NCBI RefSeq assembly: GCF_001509555.1
Contig: NZ_LMAS01000001.1
Location: 280,971 to 344,970 of the forward strand
From: Bacillus sp. FJAT-29937
GTDB taxonomy: Bacteria; Bacillota; Bacilli; Bacillales; Cytobacillaceae
DNA: 64,000 nt
Reading direction: 5' to 3'
Shown here one piece after another: positions 26,503 to 36,075 of the stretch. The position numbers and the translations under genes are program-made. The first letter of the stretch is position 1. The number at the start of each line of letters is the position of its first letter. The notes beneath the pieces were generated by a model. It did not search any database and was not told where the DNA came from. It saw only the letters and a list, made by a program, of their open reading frames with translations.

Positions 26503-27095
26503 AATTAAAGCCCCCTCAACATATTCAATTCAATTTGTCGCTTTCCTAAAAACAGATGTCCACCCTAAAAAGACAGTGGTTTTTACCGAAAAGCTAGATA
26601 TATAAAGGAATATTAACTACTACTTTATCACAATTTATTTATTTGTACATATCTAACGGACAGTTTTGCATCTGAATTTTATTTTAGTTCAACCCCTATA
26701 TAAAATAGTTTGTCCAATTTTCTAAAAGTGTTCCTACATACGCAAGATGTATCTACTGCTGATCTTTTACAACGATACAATTCGAGACAACTTCGATTTT
26801 GAAAATACAATATTGTTTTTGTCTCTCGTTTTAAAAAAGAAGTTCTTTTGTCCAAGTTTATAAATATAGATATATTAATGTTGCTATTACTATTAAGTGC
26901 CTGTTTCTTTTAATACTTGCCACTTTATTTTAACACTGCCTTTATACCTACTATTCACTGTATTTACGTTAATTACCTTTATAACATTTATCAATTTAAA
27001 TTAATTATAATTTAATATTGATTTTCCCTTGAGAAATGTTATCATTGGATTAAGCAATCTATTAATTATATAAAAATGCTAGGAGGTCATTTTTC
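26503..27095. other. 593-bp intergenic region between kbl and katA
   Basis: No gene in either strand. It is AT-rich and holds the kbl promoter (not located) and the katA promoter at its right end. Several short TTTGTCC sequences occur, which I cannot interpret. Confidence 0.5.
27018..27045 (+). promoter_or_regulatory. Putative sigma-A promoter of katA
   Basis: TTGATT at 27018-27023 and TATCAT at 27040-27045 with a 16-base spacer. TTATAAT just upstream equals one half of a PerR box; the second half does not match, so PerR control is only a guess. Confidence 0.5.
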
Positions 27096-28583
27096 GTGAA
27101 TAACAATGATAATCAAAAGAAATTGACGACTGCAGCAGGCGCCCCTGTTGCTGATAATCAGAACTCGATGACAGCAGGTCCAAGAGGCCCGATCCTTCTA
27201 CAGGATATTTGGCTAATTGAGAAACTAGCTCATTTTGACAGAGAAGTCATTCCTGAGAGACGAATGCATGCAAAAGGATCAGGTGCATACGGAACTTTTA
27301 CCGTCACTCATGACATAACAAAGTATACAAAGGCGAAAATATTTTCAGAGATTGGTAAACAAACAGAAATGTTTGTTCGTTTCTCAACTGTTGCTGGTGA
27401 GCGCGGTGCCGCAGATGCAGAGCGCGATATTCGCGGATTCGCCATGAGATTTTATACAGAGGAAGGAAATTGGGATCTCGTTGGAAATAATACACCTGTG
27501 TTCTTCTTCAGAGACCCAATGCAATTCCCTGATTTGAATCATGCTGTTAAGCGTGACCCACGCACGAATATGCGAAGCGCAAACAACAACTGGGATTTCT
27601 GGACTTCCCTTCCTGAAGCTTTGCATCAAGTGACCATTGTCATGAGTGACCGAGGAATTCCGAAGTCATACCGGACGATGCATGGATTCGGAAGCCATAC
27701 ATTCAGTATGATCAATGAACAAAATGAACGAGTATGGGTGAAATTCCACATGCGTTCACAACAAGGCATTGAAAACATCACTGATGAAGAGTCAGAAGTA
27801 CTTGTCGGAAAAGATCGTGAAAGCCATCAAAGAGATCTTTATGAAAATATCGAAAATGGCAACTTCCCGAAATGGAAAATGTATATCCAGGTGATGACAG
27901 AGGAACAAGCAAAGAATCATCCTGATAACCCATTTGACTTAACGAAAGTATGGTATAAGAAGGACTATCCTCTCATCGAAGTTGGAGAATGGGTGCTCAA
28001 TCGCAATCCAGAAAACTATTTCGCTGAAGTAGAACAAGCTGCGTTTACACCAGCTAATGTCGTTCCAGGTATAAGCTTCTCCCCTGATAAAATGCTGCAA
28101 GGCAGATTATTCTCTTACGGAGATGCTCAGCGCTATCGTTTAGGTGTTAACCACCATCAAATACCGGTTAACCAGCCTAAGTGCCCTTTCCACAGCTATC
28201 ATCGTGATGGAGCAATGAGAGTGGACGGCAACAAAGGAAGCACTATTCATTATGAACCAAACAGTTATGGCGAATGGAAAGAACAGCCTAAGTATAAAGA
28301 ACCGTATTTAGCTCTTCAAGGAGATGCGGGCAATTGGGACTTTAGAGAAGATGATGACAACTACTTTGAACAGCCTGGCCGCCTTTTCAACTTAATGAAC
28401 AAAGAACAACAGCAAGTATTGTTTGAAAATACGGCTCGTAATATGAATGGTGTTGAAAAACATATTCAGATTCGCCACATCAAGCATTGCTATCTAGCGG
28501 ATCCTGCTTACGGTGAAGGTGTCGCAAATGCGATTGGCATTCCAATGAGTGAAATCGAAGTGGAATTAAGGGAAGAAAGATAA
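27096..28583 (+). CDS. katA: Haem catalase, small-subunit type
   Basis: A 495-residue monofunctional catalase that breaks down hydrogen peroxide in the cytoplasm. Active-site His58 is in [12 protein letters not shown], Asn about 131 in [10 protein letters not shown], and the haem-ligand Tyr about 341 in [14 protein letters not shown]. The proximal catalase motif is intact. Start GTG at 27096 with AGGAGGT 8 bases upstream. The length fits vegetative KatA-type clade 3 enzymes. Monocistronic with its own terminator. Confidence 0.95.
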   Translation: MNNNDNQKKLTTAAGAPVADNQNSMTAGPRGPILLQDIWLIEKLAHFDREVIPERRMHAKGSGAYGTFTVTHDITKYTKAKIFSEIGKQTEMFVRFSTVAGERGAADAERDIRGFAMRFYTEEGNWDLVGNNTPVFFFRDPMQFPDLNHAVKRDPRTNMRSANNNWDFWTSLPEALHQVTIVMSDRGIPKSYRTMHGFGSHTFSMINEQNERVWVKFHMRSQQGIENITDEESEVLVGKDRESHQRDLYENIENGNFPKWKMYIQVMTEEQAKNHPDNPFDLTKVWYKKDYPLIEVGEWVLNRNPENYFAEVEQAAFTPANVVPGISFSPDKMLQGRLFSYGDAQRYRLGVNHHQIPVNQPKCPFHSYHRDGAMRVDGNKGSTIHYEPNSYGEWKEQPKYKEPYLALQGDAGNWDFREDDDNYFEQPGRLFNLMNKEQQQVLFENTARNMNGVEKHIQIRHIKHCYLADPAYGEGVANAIGIPMSEIEVELREER

Positions 28584-28599
28584 TTGTAAATAATGTTCA

Positions 28600-28632
28600 A
28601 AAGCACACCGGTTACTTAATCTGGTGTGCTTT
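28600..28632 (+). terminator. Terminator of katA
   Basis: AAAGCACACC and GGTGTGCTTT form a 10-bp stem around 13 bases. Confidence 0.82.
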
Positions 28633-28648
28633 CGCATGCCTGTTTTCT

Positions 28649-28807
28649 TTACTCCTCCATAAAAACTCTTGCATAATACAAACTTTCTTCGTCTAGTTCC
28701 CCATTTTCCATTGCCTCTTCCAAAGAATTCTTCTGTTCTTCACTTACAATCTGAAAACTTCCTGAAACATTAGGAACTGGTTTATGATTCTCCTTTTTGA
28801 TGATCAT
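28649..28807 (-). CDS. Small acidic protein of 52 residues, unknown
   Basis: A short frame starting MIIKKENHKPVPNVSGSFQI, then a strongly acidic C-terminus ending YYARVFMEE. AAAGGGG lies 5 bases before the ATG. No family recognised. The start codon directly follows the stop of the preceding 40-codon frame (TGAATG), which suggests coupled translation. Coding is supported by the ribosome site and the clean frame only. Confidence 0.6.
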   Translation of the reverse strand: MIIKKENHKPVPNVSGSFQIVSEEQKNSLEEAMENGELDEESLYYARVFMEE

Positions 28808-28930
28808 TCATCCCCTTTCGTTTATATACTTATAATGTGGTTTTTTCTTTTGAAAATATTCCCTCCTTCTTTCTAAATCGGGATTATTCTTAACAAGCGT
28901 CTTTTTCCTTAATATCCAATCATTTTCCAC
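28808..28930 (-). CDS. Possible 40-residue basic peptide
   Basis: Frame starting MENDWILRKKTLVKNNPDLE and ending HYKYINERG, rich in Lys and Arg. AGGAGG abuts the GTG start with no spacer, which is poor, so the start is doubtful. TTTACA and TATAAA elements 18 bases apart lie upstream on the same strand. The TGA stop is joined to the ATG of the next small gene. Confidence 0.4.
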   Translation of the reverse strand: MENDWILRKKTLVKNNPDLERRREYFQKKKPHYKYINERG

Positions 28931-29017
28931 CCTCCTAGCAGCAAAAATGCTAGTTTTATAATAAAAAATCTTGTATTATGTAAAAATGGATTACTTTCGA
29001 TGAAGTGGTGATGAATA

Positions 29018-30574
29018 ATGAGTTTATTAAATGTTGAAAAATTAAGTCATACTTTCGGTGACCGAACATTATTTAAAGATGTCTCCTTTCGATTACTTGC
29101 AGAGGATCATGTAGGATTAGTTGGTGCAAATGGGGTTGGGAAATCGACCTTGATGAATATTATTACGAAGCAATTGATTCATGATTCAGGTCGTGTAGAA
29201 TGGACACCAAATGTTCATTATGGTTACCTTGATCAGCATACCGTTTTGACACCTGGAAAAACAATGCGGGATGTCTTAAAGGATGCTTTTCTTCCGCTTT
29301 TTGAACAGGAAAAGGCTCTTAATGAAGTGACAGCAAAAATGGCGGAAGCGACACCTGAAGAACTGGAAGTATTATTAGAAGAAATGGGAGAAATCCAGGA
29401 CCGTCTTGATGCAGGCGGATTTTATTCCCTAGATATTAAAATTGAAGAAGCAGCACGCGGTCTTGGGTTAGATGCCATCGGACTTGATCGGGATGTTTCC
29501 GCACTTAGTGGCGGGCAGCGTACAAAAGTGTTATTGGCTAAGCTCCTTTTAGAACAGCCACAAGTACTTTTGCTTGACGAGCCGACCAACTATTTGGACG
29601 TTGAGCACATTCGCTGGCTGACGAATTATTTGAAAGATTATCCGTATGCTTTTATGCTTATTTCCCATGATACGGAATTCATGAACCAAGTATCAAACAC
29701 CATTTTCCATCTGGAATTTTCAAAGCTGACCCGCTATACTGCCAGCTATGAAAAATTCCTTGAATTAGCAGAAATTAATAAAAACCAGCATATTAATGCA
29801 TATGAGAAACAGAAGGAATTCATAAAGAAACAAGAGGATTTCATTGCGAAAAATAAAGCGAGATATTCAACGACAGGCAGAGCAAAGAGCCGCCAAAAGC
29901 AGCTGGATCGCATGGAAAGAATTGATCGCCCTGAAACAGCCATGAAACCAACATTTGAATTTAAAGAATCCCGAGGAAGCAGCCGTTATGTTTTTGACGG
30001 GCAGGATTTTGAAATTGGTTATACACAAGCTTTATTGCCAAAAATGTCAATCACGATTGAACGCGGTGAAAAGATCGCGATTGTTGGCTGTAATGGCGTC
30101 GGTAAATCTACACTCTTGAAAACCATGCTTGGAAAGATTAAGCCGATTAGCGGTAAAGTGGAGCGCGGAGACTTCCTCTACCCTTCTTACTTTGAACAGG
30201 AAGTAAAAGCTGGCAACATCACTCCGATCGATGATGTTTGGAGTGAGTTTCCATCCATGGATCAACATCAAGTGCGTGCTGCTCTCGCTCGATGCGGCTT
30301 GAAGAATGAGCATATTTCTCGTCCTTTAAATCAATTAAGCGGCGGCGAGCAAGCAAAAGTTCGCTTATGCAAACTCCTTATGAATGAAAGCAACTGGCTT
30401 CTATTCGATGAGCCTACAAACCACCTTGATGTGGTTGCAAAGGAAGAATTAAAACGAGCATTAAAAGAATACAAAGGGACAATCGTGCTAGTTTGCCACG
30501 AACCTGATTTCTATGAAGACTGGGTAACGAAGGTTTGGGATGTAGAGGAATGGTCCCAACAGATCCAATCATAA
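29018..30574 (+). CDS. ABC-F family ATPase, YfmM-like
   Basis: A 518-residue soluble protein with two ABC ATPase domains and no membrane domain: Walker A GANGVGKST (about 37) and GCNGVGKST (about 357), signatures ALSGGQRTKVLLAK and LSGGEQAKVRLCK, Walker B LLLDEPTNYLD and LLFDEPTNHLD, and the interdomain linker (about 240-320). ABC-F proteins bind the ribosomal E site to relieve stalling or give antibiotic protection. Length and order resemble B. subtilis YfmM, though the family assignment within ABC-F is from memory. It is not a transporter. Confidence 0.88.
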   Translation: MSLLNVEKLSHTFGDRTLFKDVSFRLLAEDHVGLVGANGVGKSTLMNIITKQLIHDSGRVEWTPNVHYGYLDQHTVLTPGKTMRDVLKDAFLPLFEQEKALNEVTAKMAEATPEELEVLLEEMGEIQDRLDAGGFYSLDIKIEEAARGLGLDAIGLDRDVSALSGGQRTKVLLAKLLLEQPQVLLLDEPTNYLDVEHIRWLTNYLKDYPYAFMLISHDTEFMNQVSNTIFHLEFSKLTRYTASYEKFLELAEINKNQHINAYEKQKEFIKKQEDFIAKNKARYSTTGRAKSRQKQLDRMERIDRPETAMKPTFEFKESRGSSRYVFDGQDFEIGYTQALLPKMSITIERGEKIAIVGCNGVGKSTLLKTMLGKIKPISGKVERGDFLYPSYFEQEVKAGNITPIDDVWSEFPSMDQHQVRAALARCGLKNEHISRPLNQLSGGEQAKVRLCKLLMNESNWLLFDEPTNHLDVVAKEELKRALKEYKGTIVLVCHEPDFYEDWVTKVWDVEEWSQQIQS

Positions 30575-30587
30575 TAAATTCATTTTT

Positions 30588-30613
30588 AACCCCTGATTTT
30601 TCAGGGGTTTTTT
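30588..30613 (+). terminator. Terminator of the ABC-F gene
   Basis: AACCCCTGA and TCAGGGGTT with loop TTTT, then a T tract. Confidence 0.92.
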
Positions 30614-30821
30614 CTTATTTGTGAGCAATAAATGAATTTTTTCTGATAGTCTTTTATACGCTTACATTTAGTGTATAATGAAACAGGCCCGGCATATATG
30701 AAAAGTGGTTTTGAATGTAATATATTTTACAATCAATTTCTCTATAAGGAACCGATGTGTTCCAATATATTGGCATACCCTTTTTAGCCGGTAAATTTTT
30801 TGATAAAGGACAAATAAATTT

Positions 30822-31673
30822 ATGACAACCAACAAGATTGCCTGGATTACTGACAGCACGGCATTTATTACTGAGGAGCTGCGGAATCATCCTGATGTAT
30901 ATGTTATCCCTCTCTCCATCACATTCGGCAACGAAACATTTGAGGATGGGATTGATTTAAATACAAGCCAATTATATTCCCGTATCCGCTCATCAAAGGA
31001 AATACCAAAAACCTCACAGCCCTCAGCAGGAAGATTCGCTGAGCTTTTTGAAAATTTAAAAGAAAAATACGACTCAGCGATTGCTGTTCATATTTCGGGA
31101 AAATTAAGCGGCACCCTTAATAGCTGTCTTTCAGGAGCCGCGCTTGCCGGATTTCCCATTGATACAGTCGATTCTAAATCGATGTCCTATGCGATTACAA
31201 CTTTAATATATAAAGGTATGAATCTTGTAAATAACGGCATGCCTGCTAAAAACATTGCAGCCATTCTTCAGAAAGAAGCAACCAAATCAGAAAATTATAT
31301 TTTGCTAGGCAGTCTTGACCAATTTTATAAAGGCGGAAGAATGTCAGGCACAGCCTATTTACTCGGCAGCCTACTTAAAATTAAACCGATCATTCGAATA
31401 AACACAAATGGTGAATTTGAGCTTTTTGACAAGGTTCGCTCTGAAAAAAAGGCCGTGAAACGAATGCTTGAGCTGCTTGGAGATTCATATAAGAAGCATA
31501 CTATACTCCAAGTGCAAATTCTGCACGGGAATGTATTAGATAAAGCAAATGATCTCGCTTCAGAAATAAAAGCCCTCTTCCCTGCTCTCGATATTTTTGT
31601 TGGAGAAATAAGCTCCACGATCGCTGCTCATGCCGGTGAAGGAACACTTGCAACCATTTGGCATAATGAATAA
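30822..31673 (+). CDS. DegV-family fatty-acid-binding protein
   Basis: A 283-residue FakB/DegV protein. WITDSTAFITEE at the N-terminus, PKTSQPSAGRFAELF (about 63), HISGKLSGTLNS and GSLDQFYKGGRMSG are the family motifs that bind a fatty acid carboxylate. FakB proteins present the lipid to the kinase FakA to make acyl-phosphate, the substrate of PlsY, which is also in this window. Bacillus genomes carry several paralogues; the exact one is not assigned. Start ATG at 30822 has only a weak ribosome site, TAAAGGA. Confidence 0.85.
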   Translation: MTTNKIAWITDSTAFITEELRNHPDVYVIPLSITFGNETFEDGIDLNTSQLYSRIRSSKEIPKTSQPSAGRFAELFENLKEKYDSAIAVHISGKLSGTLNSCLSGAALAGFPIDTVDSKSMSYAITTLIYKGMNLVNNGMPAKNIAAILQKEATKSENYILLGSLDQFYKGGRMSGTAYLLGSLLKIKPIIRINTNGEFELFDKVRSEKKAVKRMLELLGDSYKKHTILQVQILHGNVLDKANDLASEIKALFPALDIFVGEISSTIAAHAGEGTLATIWHNE

Positions 31674-31725
31674 AAGGGATTTTCTTAGTTTTGTGGAGAA
31701 GCCTTGAAAATAACGTACACATTAG

Positions 31726-31759
31726 AAGACCATTCGCATATAGGATTGGTCTTTTTTTA
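31726..31759 (+). terminator. Terminator of the degV-family gene
   Basis: AAGACCA pairs with TGGTCTT, followed by seven T residues. Confidence 0.82.
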
Positions 31760-31856
31760 GCATGTAAAATGGCGGAACCACAGGAATATCGCATAACCAT
31801 TGACTTTTGATATAACGTTCTGAACTGCGTGGATATCGGTTCCTTTATTTGTGACA

Positions 31857-31981
31857 AAATGGGCTAATTCCTTATGGTTTGCGGACAGACGACTCGCTAT
31901 TTCGAAAAATACCAGTGATTTTCTTGATTTTTTCGTAAATAGAGTACCTAGTGTCCGCTTAACCCTTAAATTGGCTCATTT
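31857..31981. repeat. 125-bp imperfect palindrome, MITE-like
   Basis: The left arm begins AAATGGGCTAATT and runs to TTTGCGGACA at 31887. The right arm, TGTCCGCTTAACCC to GGCTCATTT, is its imperfect reverse complement; inside, CTATTTCGAAAAAT and ATTTTTTCGTAAATAG continue the pairing. No open frame. It occupies the gap between the degV-family gene and the small gene at 32148. Nature unknown: mobile miniature element or long hairpin. Confidence 0.6.
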
Positions 31982-32147
31982 ATTCAATATAACGGATTCA
32001 ATGTCCTTTTAATTTTCCAAAATGTTACCGTTTAAAGGAAATTTGCTTAGTGTATGATTTTATAAAAAATTAGAAAAATAAATAGTATCTATAAACATAA
32101 CTACTCTTTTTATAAAAAAACCTTTGTCGGCACAAGGAGAGGGCATA

Positions 32148-32369
32148 ATGAAAAATGTTTCTGACATTATCCATATAGGTGAATTGATAGCTGTTTCAAA
32201 GGTTTTCCAATTGAATACTTTTCAAATGATCACATTAATAGAAAAAGGTTTAATGGAAGTATTTGAAGATAAAGAAACCTTTTTGGAAAAATACGGTGAT
32301 GAGGAAACCTTTGACGAATTAGATTGGTGTGAGTTAAATAATGGGAAAATATTTATTAAACCAAAATAG
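32148..32369 (+). CDS. Small acidic protein, unknown
   Basis: A 73-residue protein starting MKNVSDIIHIGELIAVSKVF with a C-terminal part rich in Glu and Asp. AAGGAGAGGG lies 5 bases before ATG 32148; the frame extends to 32124 without a better start. No membrane segment or Cys cluster. Family not recognised. Confidence 0.65.
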   Translation: MKNVSDIIHIGELIAVSKVFQLNTFQMITLIEKGLMEVFEDKETFLEKYGDEETFDELDWCELNNGKIFIKPK

Positions 32370-32464
32370 GCAGTTTCTTCTTCCTTTAATCTGCCCATAT
32401 GCACAATTAGAACTGCCCTGTTCGCACTTGGCCAACCTTTCCGGACCCTCGGTTAGCTCCTGGC

Positions 32465-32815
32465 CTAAAATACTTGACGCAATTCAATCTGACCTTCTCC
32501 ATGTCCTTGCGGGTCCGGCATCCGCATGGCCCATTCGATGGCTTCCTCCCTTGATTTCACATCAATTAGAATGAACCCGGCAATCAATTCTTTCGTTTCC
32601 GTAAATGGGCCCTCCGTTACCACCGGCTCTTCCCCTGGTTTCGAATACGAAATGCGAATTCCATTTGAACTTGGATGAAGTCCTTTAGCCATTACTCGCA
32701 CGCCTGCCTTAACTAAATCCTCATTGTACTTCGTCATGGCTTCCATGAGCGCAGAGCTCGGGAGATTTCCGGCTTCCGAATTCTTCGAGGCTTTAACAAT
32801 TAACATAAACAGCAT
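32465..32815 (-). CDS. YciI/DGPF-domain protein
   Basis: A 116-residue single-domain YCII-related protein, with GEEPVVTEGPFTETKELIAGF and DVKSREEAIEWAMRMPDP as the conserved core. Family members are found beside ECF sigma factors or as small stand-alone proteins; no biochemical role is settled. Start ATG at 32815 chosen because AAGGAGG lies 8 bases upstream; the frame extends further. The approximately 95 bases after the stop are GC-richer than the neighbourhood but hold no gene. Confidence 0.85.
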   Translation of the reverse strand: MLFMLIVKASKNSEAGNLPSSALMEAMTKYNEDLVKAGVRVMAKGLHPSSNGIRISYSKPGEEPVVTEGPFTETKELIAGFILIDVKSREEAIEWAMRMPDPQGHGEGQIELRQVF

Positions 32816-32927
32816 GAAAATTTCCTCCTTTTTTTTAAAGGGAAACCCCAATTTGACCTTTAATAATACTCGAATCCTTTTATTTTAAGTATTCAAACGA
32901 TACCGTCTTCGACAATTGTTTGATTTT

Positions 32928-34130
32928 TTAAAAGTTACTCTCGTTATTGAATTCGCAGCGTCTATATTTGACCATAGTTATAATTCCAACAATAGGTCCA
33001 ATCGCTAATATTGCAAAGACCCACTCCCAACCAACGATTCTCTGAATAATAGGAATTAGATTGATAGAAAAAATAGTAAATAGGAAACCAATACACATCT
33101 GAAAAGTAAGGGCTGTACCAACATACTCGTCTTCGGCTTTTTCTAAAACTGCTGCAGAAAATTGGGCAGAATCAGATATGACAGACATCCCCCAAATTAT
33201 GGAGACAATTAGAGTTAACCAAATAAATTGCCCGTATGTAAAACCTATTATTATCGAACAGAGAGCACTGATTATCATCGAAATAATCGTTAAATTAGCC
33301 CTTCCGATCTTATCTGAGATTAGTCCGCCGACAACACAACCAATCCCTCCTGCAATTCCAATTGATGTAAACGAGGATAATGGAATAAACCAATGAGGAA
33401 TTTCTGGTGAATAGATTAAAAAACTACTGGTCAAAAATGCGGGAAGCCACGTCCACATTGCATATAATTCCCACATATGGCCGAAGTAACCGTAGTTCGC
33501 AAACATGACTTGTTTATTCATCACTACTTTTTTTATTAAATTTAACGAGAATGGCACTTTTTTCGATTTTACTGGGGCATCTTCCAAAATAAAATAAACA
33601 ATAAAAGCTGATATTAAAGCCAATACTGATGTACAAATGATTACAAATTTCCAGCTTAATGAAGAAAAGAATACAACAACAAAATGCGGCAATGATGATC
33701 CTAATGTTAGTGATGCAATTAAGATTCCAATCGCCAACCCACGCTTTTTAGGAAACCATTCAGATAAAATCTTTACAGCGATTGGGTAGACACCAGCGAG
33801 GGTTACTCCAGTTAATATTCTTAGTAAAATTCCAAAAAAACTTGAATCTATCACAATAAGCAAAGCATTTAATATTGCACCTTGTAATGCTGATACTGCC
33901 AAAACCTTTCGAGCGTTAAAACGGTCAGCAACCCCTATATATGAACTAAATAATGCACCAAACACAAATCCAATAGGAACAGAAGCAGAAAGCCAAGCTT
34001 CCGAATTTGGGCTAAAATTCCAAACTTTGATGAGTTCGGGCGCAATTACTGATGCACTATACCATAAGCTCAAAGCACATAATTCTGATAATCCAATCCA
34101 TATCAATGCTCTCCAAGAACCTTGAATCAT
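32928..34130 (-). CDS. MFS transporter
   Basis: A 400-residue protein with 12 predicted membrane segments and the major-facilitator motif between segments 2 and 3 as GVADRFNARKVL and again in the second half as GGLISDKIGRANL. Resembles drug/organic-anion or CynX-like carriers. Substrate unknown. AGTTGGGGGGATAGT precedes the ATG. Not obviously linked to its neighbours. Confidence 0.85.
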   Translation of the reverse strand: MIQGSWRALIWIGLSELCALSLWYSASVIAPELIKVWNFSPNSEAWLSASVPIGFVFGALFSSYIGVADRFNARKVLAVSALQGAILNALLIVIDSSFFGILLRILTGVTLAGVYPIAVKILSEWFPKKRGLAIGILIASLTLGSSLPHFVVVFFSSLSWKFVIICTSVLALISAFIVYFILEDAPVKSKKVPFSLNLIKKVVMNKQVMFANYGYFGHMWELYAMWTWLPAFLTSSFLIYSPEIPHWFIPLSSFTSIGIAGGIGCVVGGLISDKIGRANLTIISMIISALCSIIIGFTYGQFIWLTLIVSIIWGMSVISDSAQFSAAVLEKAEDEYVGTALTFQMCIGFLFTIFSINLIPIIQRIVGWEWVFAILAIGPIVGIITMVKYRRCEFNNESNF

Positions 34131-34363
34131 ACTATCCCCCCAAGTGAATTAGAACAACGGATTTCAACATTTCACATAAAATAGAGCAATGTTTTAGTGA
34201 TATAAGCTGCCAATAAAATTATTTGCTTGTGAAAATTGATCCACTTAAAGTCACCTTTAAAGTTCACATTATTGTACTTTTCATTAAATTAAGGCTATAG
34301 TCTATTTTGTATAATGAAGATATAAATCTATCATAGAACGACCATAAAGAGGAGAATACATAT

Positions 34364-34981
34364 ATGGAATTTGTAGAATTAGCAAAAAGCAGACGTTCAG
34401 CTATCAATTTTCAATCGGACGTGAAAATCTCTGCTTCAGAATTACAAGAAATATTTGAAATCGTTAAAACCCATCCCTCATCATATAACATTCAAACTAC
34501 ACATTATTATGTTGTCACATCAGAGGAAAAGAAGGCACTTGTCAAGAAAGCCTCATATGAACAGCATAAAACCCTAAGTGCTTCTGCAACGATCATTGTA
34601 TGTGGAGATAAGGATGGATACAAGGAAGCTCCTCGATTATATGAAGGTATGAAAATGCTTGGAATAATAGACGAGTTAGAATTCAATGATACAATTGAGA
34701 CAATTAATAAATTGTATAGTAATAACCCTAAATTAACTGAAGAAGATAATATACGAAATGCTTGTCTTTCTGCCATGCTATTTATGTTAGCTGCCAAAGA
34801 TAAAGGATGGGATACTTGCCCAATGCATGTGAAAAATGAACACATCATTAAAGAAATTTACAATATTCCAGACAATCACCAGCCTGTATTAATGATTACT
34901 TTAGGCAAATCTGTAACAGATAAAATTAGACCAAGAGGGTATAGAAAACCTGTTGGCGAGTTCGTTCATTTTGTAGATTAA
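34364..34981 (+). CDS. Nitroreductase-family oxidoreductase
   Basis: A 205-residue FMN-dependent nitroreductase. FVELAKSRRSAINFQSD at the N-terminus carries the Arg-rich FMN phosphate motif; KTHPSSYNIQTTHYYVV, AMLFMLAAKDKGWDTCPM and LGKSVTDKIRPRGYRKP are the other family blocks. It resembles YodC/MhqN-type quinone or nitro compound reductases of Bacillus. AAGAGGAGAA precedes the ATG. Monocistronic. Confidence 0.88.
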   Translation: MEFVELAKSRRSAINFQSDVKISASELQEIFEIVKTHPSSYNIQTTHYYVVTSEEKKALVKKASYEQHKTLSASATIIVCGDKDGYKEAPRLYEGMKMLGIIDELEFNDTIETINKLYSNNPKLTEEDNIRNACLSAMLFMLAAKDKGWDTCPMHVKNEHIIKEIYNIPDNHQPVLMITLGKSVTDKIRPRGYRKPVGEFVHFVD

Positions 34982-34996
34982 TATTAAATATCAAAA

Positions 34997-35034
34997 CCTA
35001 ACGGAATAACGTGTCTTTTCCGTTAGGCTTTTTT
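34997..35034 (+). terminator. Terminator of the nitroreductase gene
   Basis: CCTAACGGAA and TTCCGTTAGG form a 10-bp stem, followed by TTTTTT. Confidence 0.88.
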
Positions 35035-35072
35035 ATGCCCGCTCGAGTAATACATCACATATCGTAGTTTAT

Positions 35073-35363
35073 TTATTCTTTAAATGCTAAACCTTCTTCT
35101 TCTAATGAAGATTTCAAAATAGGTAATGAAGCTGGCCCAATACCATGAATTTTTAAAATTTCTTTTTCTGTATATTTAGATAGTTCCTTCAAAGTCTCAA
35201 TCCTTGCATGAACCAATGCATTTCTTGCTGGTGAACTGAGTTTCGAAAGGAAGCCACTTTTAGGCTTATTCTCATTATCACAAGTTGGACAACTCGTACA
35301 CTCACTACTTTTGTAATACTTATGTCCCTTTTCACAAACCCTTAAAGTTTTTTCTGCTGTCAA
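35073..35363 (-). CDS. Small zinc-ribbon/helix-hairpin-helix protein
   Basis: About 96 residues. The N-terminal part holds four cysteines, including CTSCPTC, a zinc-ribbon-like cluster (about residues 10-30). The C-terminal half, ARIETLKELSKYTEKEILKI and then HGIGPASLPILKSSL, is the HhH fold seen in the RNA polymerase alpha C-terminal domain. Possibly a nucleic-acid-binding protein. Start TTG at 35363 has GGAGGGG 6 bases upstream; the frame is open to ATG 35402. Confidence 0.7.
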   Translation of the reverse strand: MTAEKTLRVCEKGHKYYKSSECTSCPTCDNENKPKSGFLSKLSSPARNALVHARIETLKELSKYTEKEILKIHGIGPASLPILKSSLEEEGLAFKE

Positions 35364-35428
35364 AATAATCCCCTCCACACAATTCACTTTGTATGTCTCC
35401 ATTCAACTATCCTGCCCCGATAGCTGAA

Positions 35429-35462
35429 TATAACCCCGTTCTAAATTTAGGACGGGGTTATA
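35429..35462 (-). terminator. Hairpin after the CoxG-like gene
   Basis: ATAACCCCGT and ACGGGGTTAT pair with an inner CTAAATTTAG palindrome. The T tract is weak, so it may be a terminator with help from an AT-rich tail or simply an RNA hairpin. Confidence 0.6.
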
Positions 35463-35497
35463 AATATATTTATCTTCTTTTGTTCAATCAGAGAAAA

Positions 35498-35938
35498 TTA
35501 TGCGAACACGGCAATTTTACGTGCGATCGATTCTGTTAAACGAGATGCTACTTTTGGAACAGCCCATTTAATAATTGGTGTTAACACCGCACCTGATAAT
35601 CCGCCCGCATGGACTTCCACGGTACAAGTCATGATTGTCTTACCATTCAGATCTTCTGCGGTAAAATGACCACTTCCAGTAAAATTATCTGATAGACCTT
35701 TTAGTTCAAACTTAATATTTGATGGTTCATTCCACTCGGTAATATCTACCTGCGCTCGTATTGTTTTTTTAATACCTTTCACACTGCCTTCAAATGTCCA
35801 AATAGATTGATTGTCATTTATGATTTCATGCTCTTTATAAGCTGGGACAGTTGTTGCCCATTTTTCAAGATCACTGACATAATCCCAAACTGCTTGTACA
35901 TCTACTGGAATTTCTACTGTATGTGTTCCTGTTGCCAT
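35498..35938 (-). CDS. CoxG/SRPBCC-family protein
   Basis: A 146-residue START-like helix-grip protein related to carbon monoxide dehydrogenase subunit G (CoxG). Blocks: VEIPVDVQAVWDYVSDLEKW, GHFTAEDLNGKTIMTC and a C-terminal helix. Members bind lipids or hydrophobic ligands or polyketide aromatics; the ligand is unknown. No cox genes are near. Start ATG at 35938 follows GTGGGGATCATC; the frame is open to 35956. Confidence 0.8.
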   Translation of the reverse strand: MATGTHTVEIPVDVQAVWDYVSDLEKWATTVPAYKEHEIINDNQSIWTFEGSVKGIKKTIRAQVDITEWNEPSNIKFELKGLSDNFTGSGHFTAEDLNGKTIMTCTVEVHAGGLSGAVLTPIIKWAVPKVASRLTESIARKIAVFA

Positions 35939-36075
35939 GATGATCCCCACTTCCACTATGTATGAAAATTTATACTTCTACCAATTAATTATTACATAAA
36001 AAGAAAAAATTTACAGCAATAATTTTATTCAGCTTTTTCCCTTCCATTTTCCGACAACTAAATGTAAATCCTTTA

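Noticed and set aside
27001..27017. PerR box upstream of katA
   Set aside because: Only the TTATAAT half fits; the other half mismatches, so I do not list it as a feature.
32370..32464. Possible remnant of an ECF sigma gene near the YciI-like gene
   Set aside because: No frame or motif could be followed in this short stretch.
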